Assembly: GCA_004802705.1 (NCBI GenBank)
Contig: SGPL01000009.1
Location: 80,607 to 144,606 of the forward strand
DNA: 64,000 nt
Reading direction: 5' to 3'
Source: Bondarzewia mesenterica
Lineage: Eukaryota; Basidiomycota; Agaricomycetes; Russulales; Bondarzewiaceae
A program made the position numbers and the translations under genes. Position 1 is the stretch's first letter. Each line of letters begins with the position of its first letter. This document shows, one piece after another, positions 35,560-47,630 of this stretch. The notes under the pieces are model-generated. The model did not search any database. It was given only the letters and a program-made list of their open reading frames with translations, and had not been told where the DNA came from.

Positions 35560-37720
35560 ATTGTGTTGAATTTTGCTAACTAAGAATCTATTTGCATCTA
35601 CGCACTTATTAACTCAGGTGTGCAGACTTCATGCATTTCTGAGCAATTTGCCACTTAATATTCACTTTTGCGATGTCTTAAGGATGTTCTTATACTCATT
35701 ATAGTAGTCAATAATCATCTGAACTGATCACTCAAGATATTATCACTAACTTATTTATTTCTGCTCACTCTGAAGTTTTAGCTCTCACAGTAGTATCTAT
35801 AGGTTATTCAGTAATCCTAAGTCTTGACTGGCTTATATGTCATAACTCTCGCATTGATTGGTGTAACACCAACCTCAATATCATCCACTGGCACACCTAT
35901 TCTATTCATTTGCAAGAAGATGGGCAACCTCTGCCTTTGCATGAACTTCAAAAGTGGCCTCAATGCCATCACCAAGAACTAATATCTAATTCTGCTTGTT
36001 CATAATCTGCTCGATCATATTCAAGGCTGTAAAGTTTTCACTGCTATTGACCTTATTTCTGCTTATAGTCATCTTTAAATCAAGGAGGGGGATGAATGAA
36101 TGACTGCATTCCACACCCCCCTTGGACTTTTTAAACATCTTGTGGTTCTATATAGTTTGACTAATGTGCCTGCAGCTTTTTAGGCTTTCATTCAAGATGT
36201 CCTGTGTGACATGCTTAATGTCATCTATATCATTTATCTAGATGATATCTTAAATTTCTCATGCACTTAAGAGAGACATGAGGCTCATATTTGACTTGTT
36301 CTCGATTACCTTTGTGATGTGCATCTTTATATCAATCTGGCGAAGTGCGAGTGAGACAAATCTGAAGTTGAGTATCTTGAGTGTATTATAGGTGCTGACA
36401 GCATCAAAATGAATCCCAAGAAGCTCACAACTATTGCTGATTAGCCATAACCTTCGACGCTGAAGGAACTCTACTCATTCCTCAGCTTTACTAATTTCTA
36501 TCATTGCTTTATTGACCATTACTCATCAATTACTCATCCTTTGACTTTACTAATAAAGAAGAATATTCTTTTTATATTTTTAGATGCTGTGCAAAATGCA
36601 TTTCAACTATTGAAGGATAAATTCACCATCTTTCCAGTCCTCTAACATTTTAACCCTGCTACACCTTATGCACTGACTATCGACACCTCAAATTTTGCAC
36701 TCTTTGGTGTTTTACAGCAACTAAATGACAGTGGCCTTCTTCACCTCATCACTTTTTTACTCATAGAAATTTACCCCAGCTGAGATCAATTATGAGGTGC
36801 ATGACAAGGAATTACTTGGCATTGTTGAGTTATTCTGCAACATGTGTACATAGTTGCTCAGCTCTCTGTTCTCTATCTCTGTGATTACTGATCATAAAAA
36901 TCTCAAATTTTTTATAACTTCACAGGTTTTTAATCATAAGCAAGCCTGATAGACCATGTTTTTATCAGATTATGACTTTCAGCTGACTTGGGGTCCTAAA
37001 AAATTGAACATTGCTAATGCTCTTTTGTGATGTCTAGAATTTGTCCCTCAAAAGGGAGATGAGACTGCCTAATCTGCATGGTGCATTTCATGCCTTATAA
37101 TAAGATGATTGATGCACCTGGCCTCGCTCAACTATTTATAAATCATATTTTTCATCTACATAGTCTACCAGACTCAATAGTCTCAAACTGTAGTTTCATT
37201 TTTATTTCTAAATTTTGGCATGAGCCGATGTTGCTGCTCAAAATTTAAACTCACATGTCGACTGCTTACTATGCACAGACTGACAGCCGGATAGAGTATA
37301 CCAACCAGATGCTGAAAACATACTTATGAGCTTATTGTTCTTATCAATAGAATAATTAAGTTGATTACCTACCCCTTGCTAAGTTTGCTTTCAATAACCT
37401 CAAGAATTTATCAACTTATCAGACCTTGTTCTTCTTTAACTTTGCCTACCACCCGACATTTGAACCTTAAGTGACTGAGCAGTCAAGCATTCCCATTGCT
37501 GCTAATCTCACGGCATGCCTTGACATTATCTACATTAAGTTGTGTGCTGAGCTTCAGCATGCACAGAAGGTACAGGCTGACTACTATAATCGAAAGGTTT
37601 TACTAGCACTCGAGCTTTAACTAGGACATTTCATCTAGCTCTTACATTGGAACATCAAGACCACTTGGCCATCTCTTAAACTTGACCACTGGCATCTTGG
37701 TCCATACTTTGTTATTTAAA
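35560..37720 (+). pseudogene. pol of the gypsy element: protease, RT, RNase H, truncated integrase
   Basis: The protease reads YALINSGVQTSCISEQFAT, where D-S-G has become N-S-G (Asn codon 35,611-35,613), and continues to LSLDWLICHNSRIDW. It then joins directly to RT text (NLCLCMNFKSGLNAITKN, about 35,927-35,985), losing roughly 200 residues. The RT keeps KVFTAIDLISAYSHL, TAFHTPLGLFKHL and the catalytic YLDD (36,235-36,246). RNase H follows with FNPATPYALTIDTSNFALFG (about 36,650-36,710). The zinc-binding and first catalytic part of the integrase is missing. The core resumes as DAPGLAQLFINHIFHLHSLP and SIVSNCSF, with the second catalytic Asp now Asn (37,186-37,188), then AYYAQTDSRIEYTNQMLKTY and the C-terminal PSLKLDHWHLGPY (to about 37,720). 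Numerous stops and shifts. Confidence 0.88.
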
Positions 37721-38479
37721 AAATTAAATTCTTTTTATACTTACTTCATCTTCTTTTTTTATCTCTCACGTCTTTACCCAATTTTCCACATTTCTCTCTA
37801 TAAGCCTTACCAAAGCCCCTCAGACTTTCACTCATATTCTGAACCCACATTATTTCAACTTGCTGATGATCTAACTCTTTCTCTCAAATTCATCATTGAT
37901 TGCCAAAAGATCAGTCACTGTTATGAGTATCTCGTACACTTTGCTTCCCTCCCTGATTTGAGAGATTCTTGAGTTTCTCTTTCTGATATTCCAACTACTT
38001 ACAATGAGCTTATTGAATGCTTTCATTGTCACCACCCATGCACTTTATATTCACATGTCATCAATTTGTCGTATTCTTACTCAGTCAACTCTTTAATATC
38101 AACTACTACTAACCCACATACTCTTTTACCTTCCCTATCATCCCCACTCACTGCTTCTCCATTCCCTTTAGACCTCATCTCATCACGCATGTGTCCAAGC
38201 CTCACATCACTCTCTAACTATTTATATTTGAGCTTAGCTCCACCTCTAATCACTTAGTGAAAGGATTGAATGAGATGCCTGCCCTGCCTACCTAACATTC
38301 CTCTACGAGTTATAGTGCTGCCCTCAGCTGCTTCTTATTCTACATCTCCTCCTATCACTTATGAGAATCTATGCACCCAATATGTGCTGCTCACACAAAC
38401 TATAATGCACTCTAGTTGTGTATCGCACTCAGCTGCACACTTAAATCTTTGACTCAGCTATTGCTGTTGTCTCCTCATT
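37721..38479 (+). other. 3' untranslated/degraded part of the gypsy element
   Basis: Ser/Pro/Leu-rich frames (37,682-37,972, 38,066-38,257, 38,270-38,452) lie between the integrase end and the polypurine tract. They could be the remains of the pol C-terminal tail, but no chromodomain motif could be recognised. Confidence 0.45.
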
Positions 38480-38489
38480 AAAAGGGGAA
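38480..38489 (+). promoter_or_regulatory. polypurine tract
   Basis: AAAAGGGGAA lies three bases before the start of the 3' LTR, the expected place and composition for the plus-strand primer of reverse transcription. Confidence 0.85.
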
Positions 38490-38492
38490 TAA

Positions 38493-38786
38493 TATCATGG
38501 TCACAGCTATTCTACATATCATAGACTATTTGTCATTCATTTGATATATTTTTTTATGATTTATGCTACTGTTCTCCCATTTTACCCCCACTTTAACTCC
38601 TGCTCAATCCATTCTATATTTGTATCCCTTGTACCTTCTCCAATACCTACAGACTCATTCATTACTTAATTTATCGCTTGTTACTCATGTATTCTATTTG
38701 TTCAACACTAGTAACATGCTTCTTCATTATTCGAGAACCTCATGCATGCACTTTCATCCAACTCATCAATAACAATGCCTGTTACA
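38493..38786 (+). repeat. 3' LTR, 294 bp
   Basis: It begins TATCATGGTCACAGC and ends GCCTGTTACA. The first dinucleotide is TA instead of TG, a G-to-A change relative to the 5' LTR. The TATGT that follows is the second copy of the target duplication. Here the segment corresponding to the R start (CTATTTGTTCAAC) differs from the 5' LTR at two positions. Confidence 0.9.
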
Positions 38787-38791
38787 TATGT

Positions 38792-40518
38792 TAATATTAG
38801 AATCTTTATTAATATTTTAAATCCTTAGAAAGTGACTAGAATTGATTAGCACAATTCTTTTTTAAAACTTTGACTAAAATAAACTGTGCAAAATATCTTA
38901 AAATAGTTATACTAGCCTTTGTTTTAGAAATTCAGCTAGTAAGAGAGCTTATAAGTGTTACTTGTAGAGGTCTTTTGAATGCATTAATTTCTTGAGATGC
39001 ATATATTATATAAAAAACTACTTGCATAAATTAAAACTCTATAAAGGTATGAGGTATGAGCATGATCATAAAATAGGGTAGTTAAATGATAGATGTAGCA
39101 ATCAGGAGCTAGCTATATTTAAATTAACTTAATTATAGACAAATAAAAAATAACTGATATAAATACCTATTTTAGATAATTGTAGTAGCTATACATAAGC
39201 ACTTGAGCACTTAAAGGCTTATTCTTCTTTCCACATAATATGTATAGCCTCAAAAGTCTTTAAAAATTGTGTATGCTTTATAAAATAATGAGTGACTGCT
39301 TTAATAAATAAAAATTGTAAAAATAATTGCAAAATAGATAATACAAGGTTTAAATGCTATTTTAACTAGTAAAAAGATTTTTTTTTATTATATAAAAATC
39401 TATACTGCTGGAGAACATAGGTAAAATAAGGAGTGCATTTATTTAAATTTAGTCGCGTTTATTGCATATTGCATGATGTGCAATCATCCATATAAAGCTA
39501 CTGAGAGCAAGTTCTAAAAATTACAGTGCATATAACTTATTAATTTTAAGCTTTGAACAGGAGGTCTAAGTCCATATTTTACATTAGATAAAACTAATAA
39601 TAAATATAATTTGTACTTATAATAGCTAAGAGATTAACTTTCTTTTAAGATATCTTATTATGAGCATTTTTTATATTATACAATATACTCATTCTGTACA
39701 TTCTCTAAATTTGAAATTTTAGTTAGTGCCTTCAATATGAGTATAAAGTCCTTTTAAAAAAATATATATATATATATAAATACTTTGTCAAAAACTTAGA
39801 AGCTGCACAGTATTGCTTTAAGCACTTTTTGGTATGTTTTTTTTTTTTCTTCATCAAAAAGCATGAGATGATCAAATAATATACACTGCATATTCATTTA
39901 AAGACTTTTAAGTAAAAAAATGTGGATATTGAATATTGTTATTCTTTTTAATAATATTTATGTTATTTATTTATAAATAAATCTTGTGAAATAAAAAATT
40001 AATTTATATACCTAAGAGTTAACTATAAAACTCTTTAAATTTAGCAATCTAATATACAATACATTACTAAACATCAATCAAATTCTGAGTAGAGTTAGAT
40101 GTATAGATAATTTAGAAATAAAGATATAATTATCCTTTTCCTTCTTTTTAAATAATTAAATTTAAATAAATAATTCTTTTTTACTAATCACTATATCTAT
40201 AGCTCAAGTGCCTAAAATAGATCTATGGCTATATAGCATATAAGGCTGTGTATCTTTTAATTTTCTTTTTTCTCTTTATTAGCATCATCTCTATTAACTT
40301 TTGCATCTATCACAGAGTTCAAATTTTTTTTTATTTACTCTCACTCTTATTGCATCCTATTTTGATATATATAATGGGCATATTTAACTTAAATGCATTT
40401 TTATTTTTATTTTTATAGCTTGATCATATAGCCTTTTATTAATAATATAACTTTTTAAGCTCAAGCTCTAAGAAGGTGCTCATATTTAGACCTAAAGCAT
40501 TCTCAAACATAATTTTTT
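38792..40518. other. AT-rich sequence, nothing recognised
   Basis: Only low-complexity runs are present, for example (AT)n at about 39,762-39,778 and a T run at about 39,838-39,850. No gene was recognised on either strand. Confidence 0.3.
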
Positions 40519-40529
40519 TTAATCAATGA

Positions 40530-40985
40530 ACCATGTAATTTTTTTCCCTCTAGTATTAGACTGCATCTTCTTTCAAATGCCCCACTCCTTGCTTACCTCT
40601 CTAAGCTACTCTATTGATCTCCCTCCATACGTCCTTCTTATTCAATCCTTTATTCTTTTTATCATCCCCTTTAAAGAGTCCTCAGAAGGCACTTGTCTTA
40701 ACTTCTAGATCTTCAAATAGTATTCAACTTATTTAAAGAGCTAGAGGCCCTTAATTAACTCTCAGCTCTATGTTTGTTTACACTTAGCTCTTAGCTATTG
40801 CTATAGTTAAAAGAGTGAAAGACTTATAAATTATTATTTATAAATTACTTTACTTCATTACAATAAGCTCACATAATGAGCTTTTTTTGAGTGAGCTGAT
40901 AATACAATAAGTTAGCATTAAAGAAATCATTGAAGCAGTCAGGTCAATCAATAGTTCTAATATTTTTCTTTTATGAAAGACTCAC
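40530..40985 (+). repeat. dispersed repeat, copy 1, 456 bp, with 11-bp flanking duplication
   Basis: TTAATCAATGA occurs exactly on both sides (40,519-40,529 and 40,986-40,996). The interior aligns with the reverse complement of 47,631-48,117; shared blocks include CTCTCTAAGCTA, TTAATTAACTCTCA or its variant, GTTTACACTTAGCT, ATTATTTATAAATT and AGTGAGCTGA. No terminal inverted repeats and no coding domain were recognised. An 11-bp duplication is too long for LTR elements and fits a SINE or other target-primed element, or a Mutator-like non-autonomous element. Confidence 0.65.
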
Positions 40986-40996
40986 TTAATCAATGA

Positions 40997-42250
40997 GATG
41001 TGCATTACATATTTAATGATATTCTTATACATAGATATATTTTAATATCTGAAAAAAAAATTATGAGTATGAATATTTTAAGTAAGTATGAGACTTCCTA
41101 TCTCTGTCATAAGTAGTTATCATAAAAGCCTCATACTCACTTAAAATATGTTATAAATTTAGAGAAGTTTTAATGAGGTGTTACAATTATTCTAAATAAA
41201 ATACAGTTTAAATTTATTAACAAGCTATTGTTAAGACTTATATTAATTATATAGCAATAACATTAGTTGTTGAAAGATTAAAAAGCTTAATACTTTTGCA
41301 ATCAAATTCATAAAAATGAGGGTTATAATGATTAAAGCATCATTTTCTTAATATTGATATAAGCCATTTTGACTCCTCAGAATTCAAAAAAAATTATCAA
41401 TTGGACTATAAATTGAACTAACATCTTTATAAGATGATAAATCTCATGCAACAAACTTATTATTATTTTGTAGTGTTATTTTACTAATTTATTAGTAAGA
41501 AGTACAATATTAAAATATAATTTCTAAATTTGGATTATATAACAAATAGATTAGGTAATTTACCTAATTTAAACCATTTAGCATCTTTTCTTTTATCATT
41601 GAGTCTAATCATTCTCTTATCTCTTATGCTCTGCATATTTATTCTATCAGTTAACATCTAGTGCTTAGTTTTTCCTTAAAATAGTCAAGTCTTTTCCTAA
41701 GTTATTTTTATTATCTGGCAAATAAAACAGATTTTAACACAAATGCACACTCAATTCTACTCTTTCTTAGCTTTAAAAAAAAATTTAGAGCATCAAAGTT
41801 AAAATTTTTATACGTTTAAATACTGAATAAAAATCTCGAAATTTAACATATATTAAACTATTGAACTCTATATAAAAATATACTTAATATTTTTTATTTT
41901 TTATTTATCTCAATATTAAATTTAAAATAAATTTAAAATATCTAAGTATTAAAACATCTTTTAACTATAAAGCTTATATAATATCGATTTAAATTTATCT
42001 TATTTTTTATTTACAATAACTTTAAAATATGTTGCTTATAGTATAAATATTATTTATCTTATAGTTAAGTCTGCTCATGCATTATCATGCTTATTATTTC
42101 CTCAGAGTTATATTAATTTTATTAGCTTGAGTTGAACACATGTATAATTAACTTACTAATGAGGGCCAAGTTATTTAGCTAATGCTAAAAAAAAAAACTA
42201 ATTCTCAGCAGTGGTAAAATACAAATAATGGTGATGCTTCATCCTCTTAA
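40997..42250. other. AT-rich sequence, nothing recognised
   Basis: Very low GC with no recognisable frame. It is the hypermutated flank just upstream of the CpG-retaining island. Confidence 0.3.
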
Positions 42251-42388
42251 TCCTCAAGGCGTCAAAATCGTACCAGTTTTATCGGTTGGCCAGGATGACT
42301 GAATCCCCTCTCATTTGTGTACATTACCGTCAGTCAACTCGGGCGGCCTTTCTCTTTCGTAACAACCTCCTCTCGCAATTTTATTTGA

Positions 42389-44085
42389 TACACAAAAGTC
42401 GCTACTATTTTACCAGTGGCGAAAGATGCCGAATTGCCACGCCCAACCATCCCACCATTCAAAATTTATATAAACGATACAAATTTAAAGGATGAGGAGC
42501 TCTGTCCCATCGACACCTCCATCTCTCGCATAATGCCTCTTCTCAACATTGTCTCATATTGGCTGACCCTGTACCACTCATCTCGTGGTCACCCATTCGA
42601 CTCCCTTGCTTTTCAAACCCACTTCGGCATGCACAGGGGATTGCATGTCACATGGGTGGCTTCCGATCCTGAAGACAAAATGCCTCCACCTCTCGACGAC
42701 TCAGATGACTATGAAGAGGTCTTCATTACCATCGCTCATGGCGGCAGTGAAAGGTTAGAAAAAAGGTGCCAACTGAAGGCATCCTCCATTCCGCTCAAAA
42801 TCAGAGGGAACCCCATCTCGCGCGATGATTACAATCACGTCCTATCATTGCTTCATGCCTTATCACTCTCTTCAGATCCCAAGGCCATTATTTCTGTCAA
42901 GGAGAGCAGTTCCAATGCAGGCAAGGCAGCCCTGGCCTCCTGGCTCAACCGCATTATCACTCTTAAAGTGAATGAGATCGTTGAGAAAGAGTTAGCTCAT
43001 TTGGACTGCCATCCTTGGAGCATCATCAAAATTGAGAAGATGTCCACCTACCCTTTCGGAAAAGGCTACGTTGGAGCTGTCGAGGTCGACCTTGCTACTG
43101 CAATATTCGGAGATGATGTTCTGCTCTCTAACGGCTTTCCGCCGTCTACAATCAAAGAGTGGTGCTATCACATAATCCTTCTGAATTGGAAGAGGATCAA
43201 AAAGAAGTATGTCCACAAGGAGAAGGACATGCTCGTGGGACAGAAAGCTGTGAAGGAGGCCATGATCCGTAAGTTCACGCATCACGATCACCTTCTCGAT
43301 TTCTAACTCATCTATTTCAGCACTGGAAAAGGAAGGCATCGTCACTTATGACTAAGTCCCTATGCTATGAACGCTGTCAAATCATACGGTTCGGCATTAG
43401 AGCTCTTCTAGGGCCAGAAGGCACTTGTCGAGGAATACCAGACGAGTAAGGATACACTGAAAGTTCTGTTCACAAAGATAGGGTTGACAGAGAAGGAGGA
43501 AGATGACATTGCAACAGCAGGTCTAAAAGCTGCCAAGAAATGATGTATGCCAAGAGTCTTTCTGCATATGACGGTTGTCTTTACTGATCAACATTGGCCA
43601 GCTTTCCGAACATCCAGGCCTAAAATCGTCACTCATCTCACAGAGGAGGCTGACGTCCTCGAGCTGTTTCGAATATACCGTTCTCATTTCTGAGAATTGG
43701 ATGGCTCTTCCCTTTTTTAGATAAGATTATCTATGTCATCCATCTCTACTACTTAGACTGGCTCCAGTGCCTTTCACTTCTAATGCTATATTAATGAGCT
43801 TGATTCAATCTGACTCTATACAAAGTTAAAATTTATAGCTTATCTTTATGGCTTTGATGTAGACATTGTTCATCTGCCTATTCACTATTAGTACAACATG
43901 TGGAAGATATAAGCTGTTTTACATCTTATTACTAAGCAATATGAGCATCAGATGACTACTAATAAGCTAATTAGCTTAAGCTAGAAGTTGTCTCATTTGT
44001 ATTGTGTTGTGTGAACCATTATTGATACTGCTGTATCCTCTCATCTCATAGCTTGTTGACTTTAATCCTTTTTAATCTCTAATCT
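42389..44085 (+). pseudogene. unidentified spliced gene, 5' part well preserved, 3' part mutated
   Basis: An open frame runs from 42,389 to the splice donor at 43,268 (about 293 codons). It reads ELPRPTIPPFKIYINDTNLK, ISRIMPLLNIVSYWLTLYHS, HGGSERLEKRC, KAALASWLNRIITLKVNEIV and PSTIKEWCYHIILLNWKRIK, a mixed alpha/beta-looking soluble protein I do not recognise. There is no in-frame ATG before about 42,530; position 42,416 is GTG, so the true start is lost or in an upstream exon (TTTTACCAG before 42,416 could be an acceptor). After the intron the frame hits TAA at 43,353. One base away, SPYAMNAVKSYGSALELF and VEEYQTSKDTLKVLFTKIGL continue, with TAG at 43,409 and TGA at 43,541, and the same frame remains protein-like to about 44,080 (LYGFDVDIVHLPIHY). 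CpG is frequent until about 43,690 and then vanishes. No transmembrane or signal segment seen. Confidence 0.6.
43269..43320 (+). other. spliceosomal intron, 52 bp
   Basis: GTAAGT donor, CTAAC branch site at 43,303-43,307 and TTTCAG acceptor, an ideal short basidiomycete intron in phase 1. It supports the view that the surrounding frame is, or was, an expressed host-type gene rather than retroelement pol. Confidence 0.8.
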
Positions 44086-47000
44086 TATTTTATTATAAGC
44101 TAATATGCAAATTGCATATAACACTCAAAGTTCTTCATATAACAGTGCCTCGCTAATACATTTTCTATAGTGTGTAAGGTTATTATGATAACAAGTGATA
44201 TTAAGTGATAATTGTGATATAAATATATATAATCTTGAATCAATAATATAACAAGTGATATCATATAATTGCAATGTATATTCAATATAAGCAAATTAAT
44301 AAAAATTAACAAGAATGTAGCCTGATAAGAATCATGAAAATTAAAATTTTTAACATACTGTATCAAGTATATGAACAATTTTTATAATGCAAGCATTTTA
44401 GTGTGGAAATGATTAGATCTTTTATAAATTATGCAAGATGTCATACACTTACTGAATATTGCAATATTTATCTGAAAAATATTTATCTCATTAACTACAT
44501 TATTTGTCATTCATTAGCATGACTAAGGACTCTGCTTCTATATTGAACATAACTTCATTAGCTTTTGTAAATCTTCAAAAATCTGATAATGCTTGTTATT
44601 ATTTTATAATGTCTATCACTATCAGTATAGCATTTGTTTTTTAAGGTTTTCTTTAAAGTTCTAAATTAAAGAGCTTTATTAATTAAGCAAGTATGTTTTA
44701 ATCACTTATGCTAATGGTTATATGCTTAATAATTTTACTAAAAGCTTAAATATATTAAGCATACCCACAGTAATTTTAAATAAACTTTAGAGAAAGAATA
44801 TAATATATTTATGCAAATATAGCTATAGAGTGCTAAAATCTAATCTCTTGAATAATTAGATGTATATAAAGCACTTGCAATCACTTATGCTAAATATAAT
44901 TATTTGCATACTTAAATCAAGATTACTCATCAATGTCTATGAGAGCATAAATTAATAATTAATATATTATATGCTCAAAAAAAGATGAAATACTTAAATT
45001 AAAGGAAGCTGAGAAAAATGTAAATAATATTCATTTACTATAATTTAATCTTCAGTATATAATAATAATAAATATCTCTGTAATATTTCATCTTAGCTTT
45101 TAGATGCCTTGCAGACTTTGTATATTGTCTTTTTTAATTTTTAATATTTAAAATGTAACTCTAGTCTATAGTGCATAATCTTATGAGGAGCAGAATGGGC
45201 AACAATTATATACCCTTGATCAATAAATATATGTCTGATTCTAGTCATACCTTAGAACTGATATATATATATATCTTTAAATCTGAGTGTGCAATTAAAG
45301 GATAGTATCTATATTAATTTATTTAAAGAATAACATTATGATTAAAGAATCTTTAATTTATCTACTAATATTTTATCTCAGGCTGACAAAAAATTATACA
45401 CATCTTTGATCTCTTTAATCTCAACCATCTTGACATTTCAGATCCTGATGATCTTTATACTAATAATTCTGACGATCTCAAAATCTCTACATACTCATTT
45501 AGTAAGCAATTATTACCCCTTATTTATCATTCTAGTCAAAATAAAGTGAGAGTATTTAGTAGCTTTAATTAATCAGGTGTACTACTACTATCTAATGTCT
45601 CATTACTTTTTGCCACTATCTGTTAATCACTTAGATTTTCCTCCTCTAACTTCTGTAATTACAAGTGATAACTTTAAATCTTTCTTTCTAAGCAGTATTT
45701 TATTATTAAACTAATAACTCTTTATATCTATAACTTTCTCTATAAAACTCTTAAGCCTTAGAATTGTATAAAGAAAATTAAAAATGACAGAAATCAAGTA
45801 CAAGATTAAGCACGAAAGCTAAGCACATTAGTGTATCACTCTTCTTTAAATAAAAATAAGTTTAAATAAAAATAAGAGTTATTACTAAACATCAAATTAA
45901 AGATGATTTTTACAAGGTTAATAGTCTTTCTTTTTAAAAAGAGAAAATTAAGAGTGTCCAAAAGATTTAGACTGCCACTTTGATTAAGTTAAAAACTCAT
46001 ATATTTTAGTTTTATTTTTTTCTCTTTCATAATCAATTTATTAATTATGAGTTGATATAAAGATATGTCAGAAGATCAAAGATATGTAATTATACAAGAT
46101 TATCTTAATATATATTGTACTCACTATTTAATATCACTTTATTTAGCTTTTAGGCTATTTTACTTTTTATTTAAATAATTTAATAAATCATGTTCATTTT
46201 ACTCTCATACTTTGTAATATTAATAGTAAACATTTATCCTAAAAATTAGAGTAAAATAAAAGAAATAAGTTTATTTATATAATCAATAAACTCTTTAAAA
46301 ATAAAGACAGGCATTTAGTGGATGCATATTGAATTTAGCATAGTGTGTTTTTTATGTCAATATTAACTAAAGTTACTAAAAGAGTTTGCTAAATTTATAT
46401 CATACATTAAGCTATAATCAATGCTCAGATGTATTTTAGATAACATATTTTTAACATTAATGATAATCATAAAATAATAGTAAGATTGAGGTTTAATGAG
46501 TATTTTTGAGTTCAATCAATCAATTATATAAAAAATATAATAGATACAAGTATGCCCTTTTAGCTTGATAAAAGGTATCAGTACTACATATTCCCTAATT
46601 TAAACTATTATAAAAATTAATTAAAAATATAGACTCCCTTAGCTGTGCTTAAATTTTATGCCTTACAGTTATTATATCACAATCTGCTAATAATAAATAA
46701 AGTCTAATAGTGTAAAAAGAGAATAAAAAAGCTTTACTTTAATCTTAATTCAATGAGAGTGTCATTAAAGAAGCTATTATTTACTTAGATAATAAAAGAC
46801 ACTAAAAAGAAAGAAAAATTAACAATTAGCCATGTATCAAGCAAATAAATAGATATATCATTTGAACTAACACCTATTTTAACTAACTGTACTTAAATTT
46901 ATTTTAATATGATAATATTAATATTGTTCTAAGCTTTTTACTTTTACTAATAAGAGTTGAGTAAAGTAGTAGACTAAGGAACTTGTCTTTATTCATCTTT

Positions 47001-47630
47001 TCTTTAAAAAAATAGGCAAATTCAGAGCACAATAAGTAGATATAAAGGATGGAGTTTGACTGCATGCTGATGTTATCATAGAAAGCTTAGTGAATAAGAA
47101 GAGGGGAGAGGTGGACCTAGACATGGACACCTTGTATTTGTGACTTATTCACCGTGATGTCATTTTTATATCATAAAAAAGAGAAAAAAGGTATAAAAAA
47201 AATAGAGAGGAAAAAAAGAAAAAAAAAGAAAAGATAGAGTTTGATTAAAGAAAAAGAAGCATAATTGATTAGTGCAGTGTAAGCCACTATAAAGTAGAGA
47301 TGAAGAAAAAAAAAGTTTAAGCACTATTGAGGTACTCAATGTGTTGTGATAAAATTCAAAGTAAAAGACCCTTCTGATTGTTTTATGGGTTTCACCTCTT
47401 CTTTAGCACAGAGACAAAAGAGCCCTCTTTTTAAGGGCTCAATGCTATGGGGCTTTATAGAGATTATGGTAGTGCTTAATATGTAGAGAGTCCTCTTTTT
47501 TTATAATTGTTTAACTTTAAAGAAGATAGAAAGAGGAGCGATAAAATATTAAGCTAAATAAAAAGATAAAGATGCTAATGATCTAATGAGTCTTTACCTA
47601 GAGTAAAAGTATGACAAATTAATGCTCTTT
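44086..47630. other. AT-rich sequence with purine tract and hairpin
   Basis: No gene recognised. Notable are (TA)n near 45,260-45,275, an A/G-only run near 47,175-47,240, and a short hairpin GAGCCCT / AGGGCTC at 47,420-47,426 and 47,434-47,440. None identifies an element. Confidence 0.3.

Larger units (their letters stand above)
33773..38786 (+). mobile_element. complete but internally deleted Ty3/gypsy LTR retrotransposon
   Basis: The element is bounded by two LTRs in direct orientation and flanked by an identical 5-bp duplication, TATGT, at 33,768-33,772 and 38,787-38,791. It has a purine tract just before the 3' LTR and gag, protease, RT, RNase H and integrase in Ty3/gypsy order. At 5,014 bp it is short for this type. 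Sequence is missing between protease and RT and between RNase H and the integrase core. It cannot be autonomous: protease and integrase each lack a catalytic aspartate and stops are frequent. The two LTRs differ at roughly one base in five by eye, mostly transitions, so either the insertion is old or post-insertion mutation was intense. Confidence 0.92.

Noticed and set aside
42416..42424. GTG as translation start of the island gene
   Set aside because: GTG starts are not expected in nuclear fungal genes; the frame is open further upstream and the start is more likely lost or in another exon.
47420..47440. GAGCCCT/AGGGCTC hairpin as a Helitron 3' end or terminator
   Set aside because: No CTRR follows at the right distance in either orientation and no Helitron homology adjoins it.
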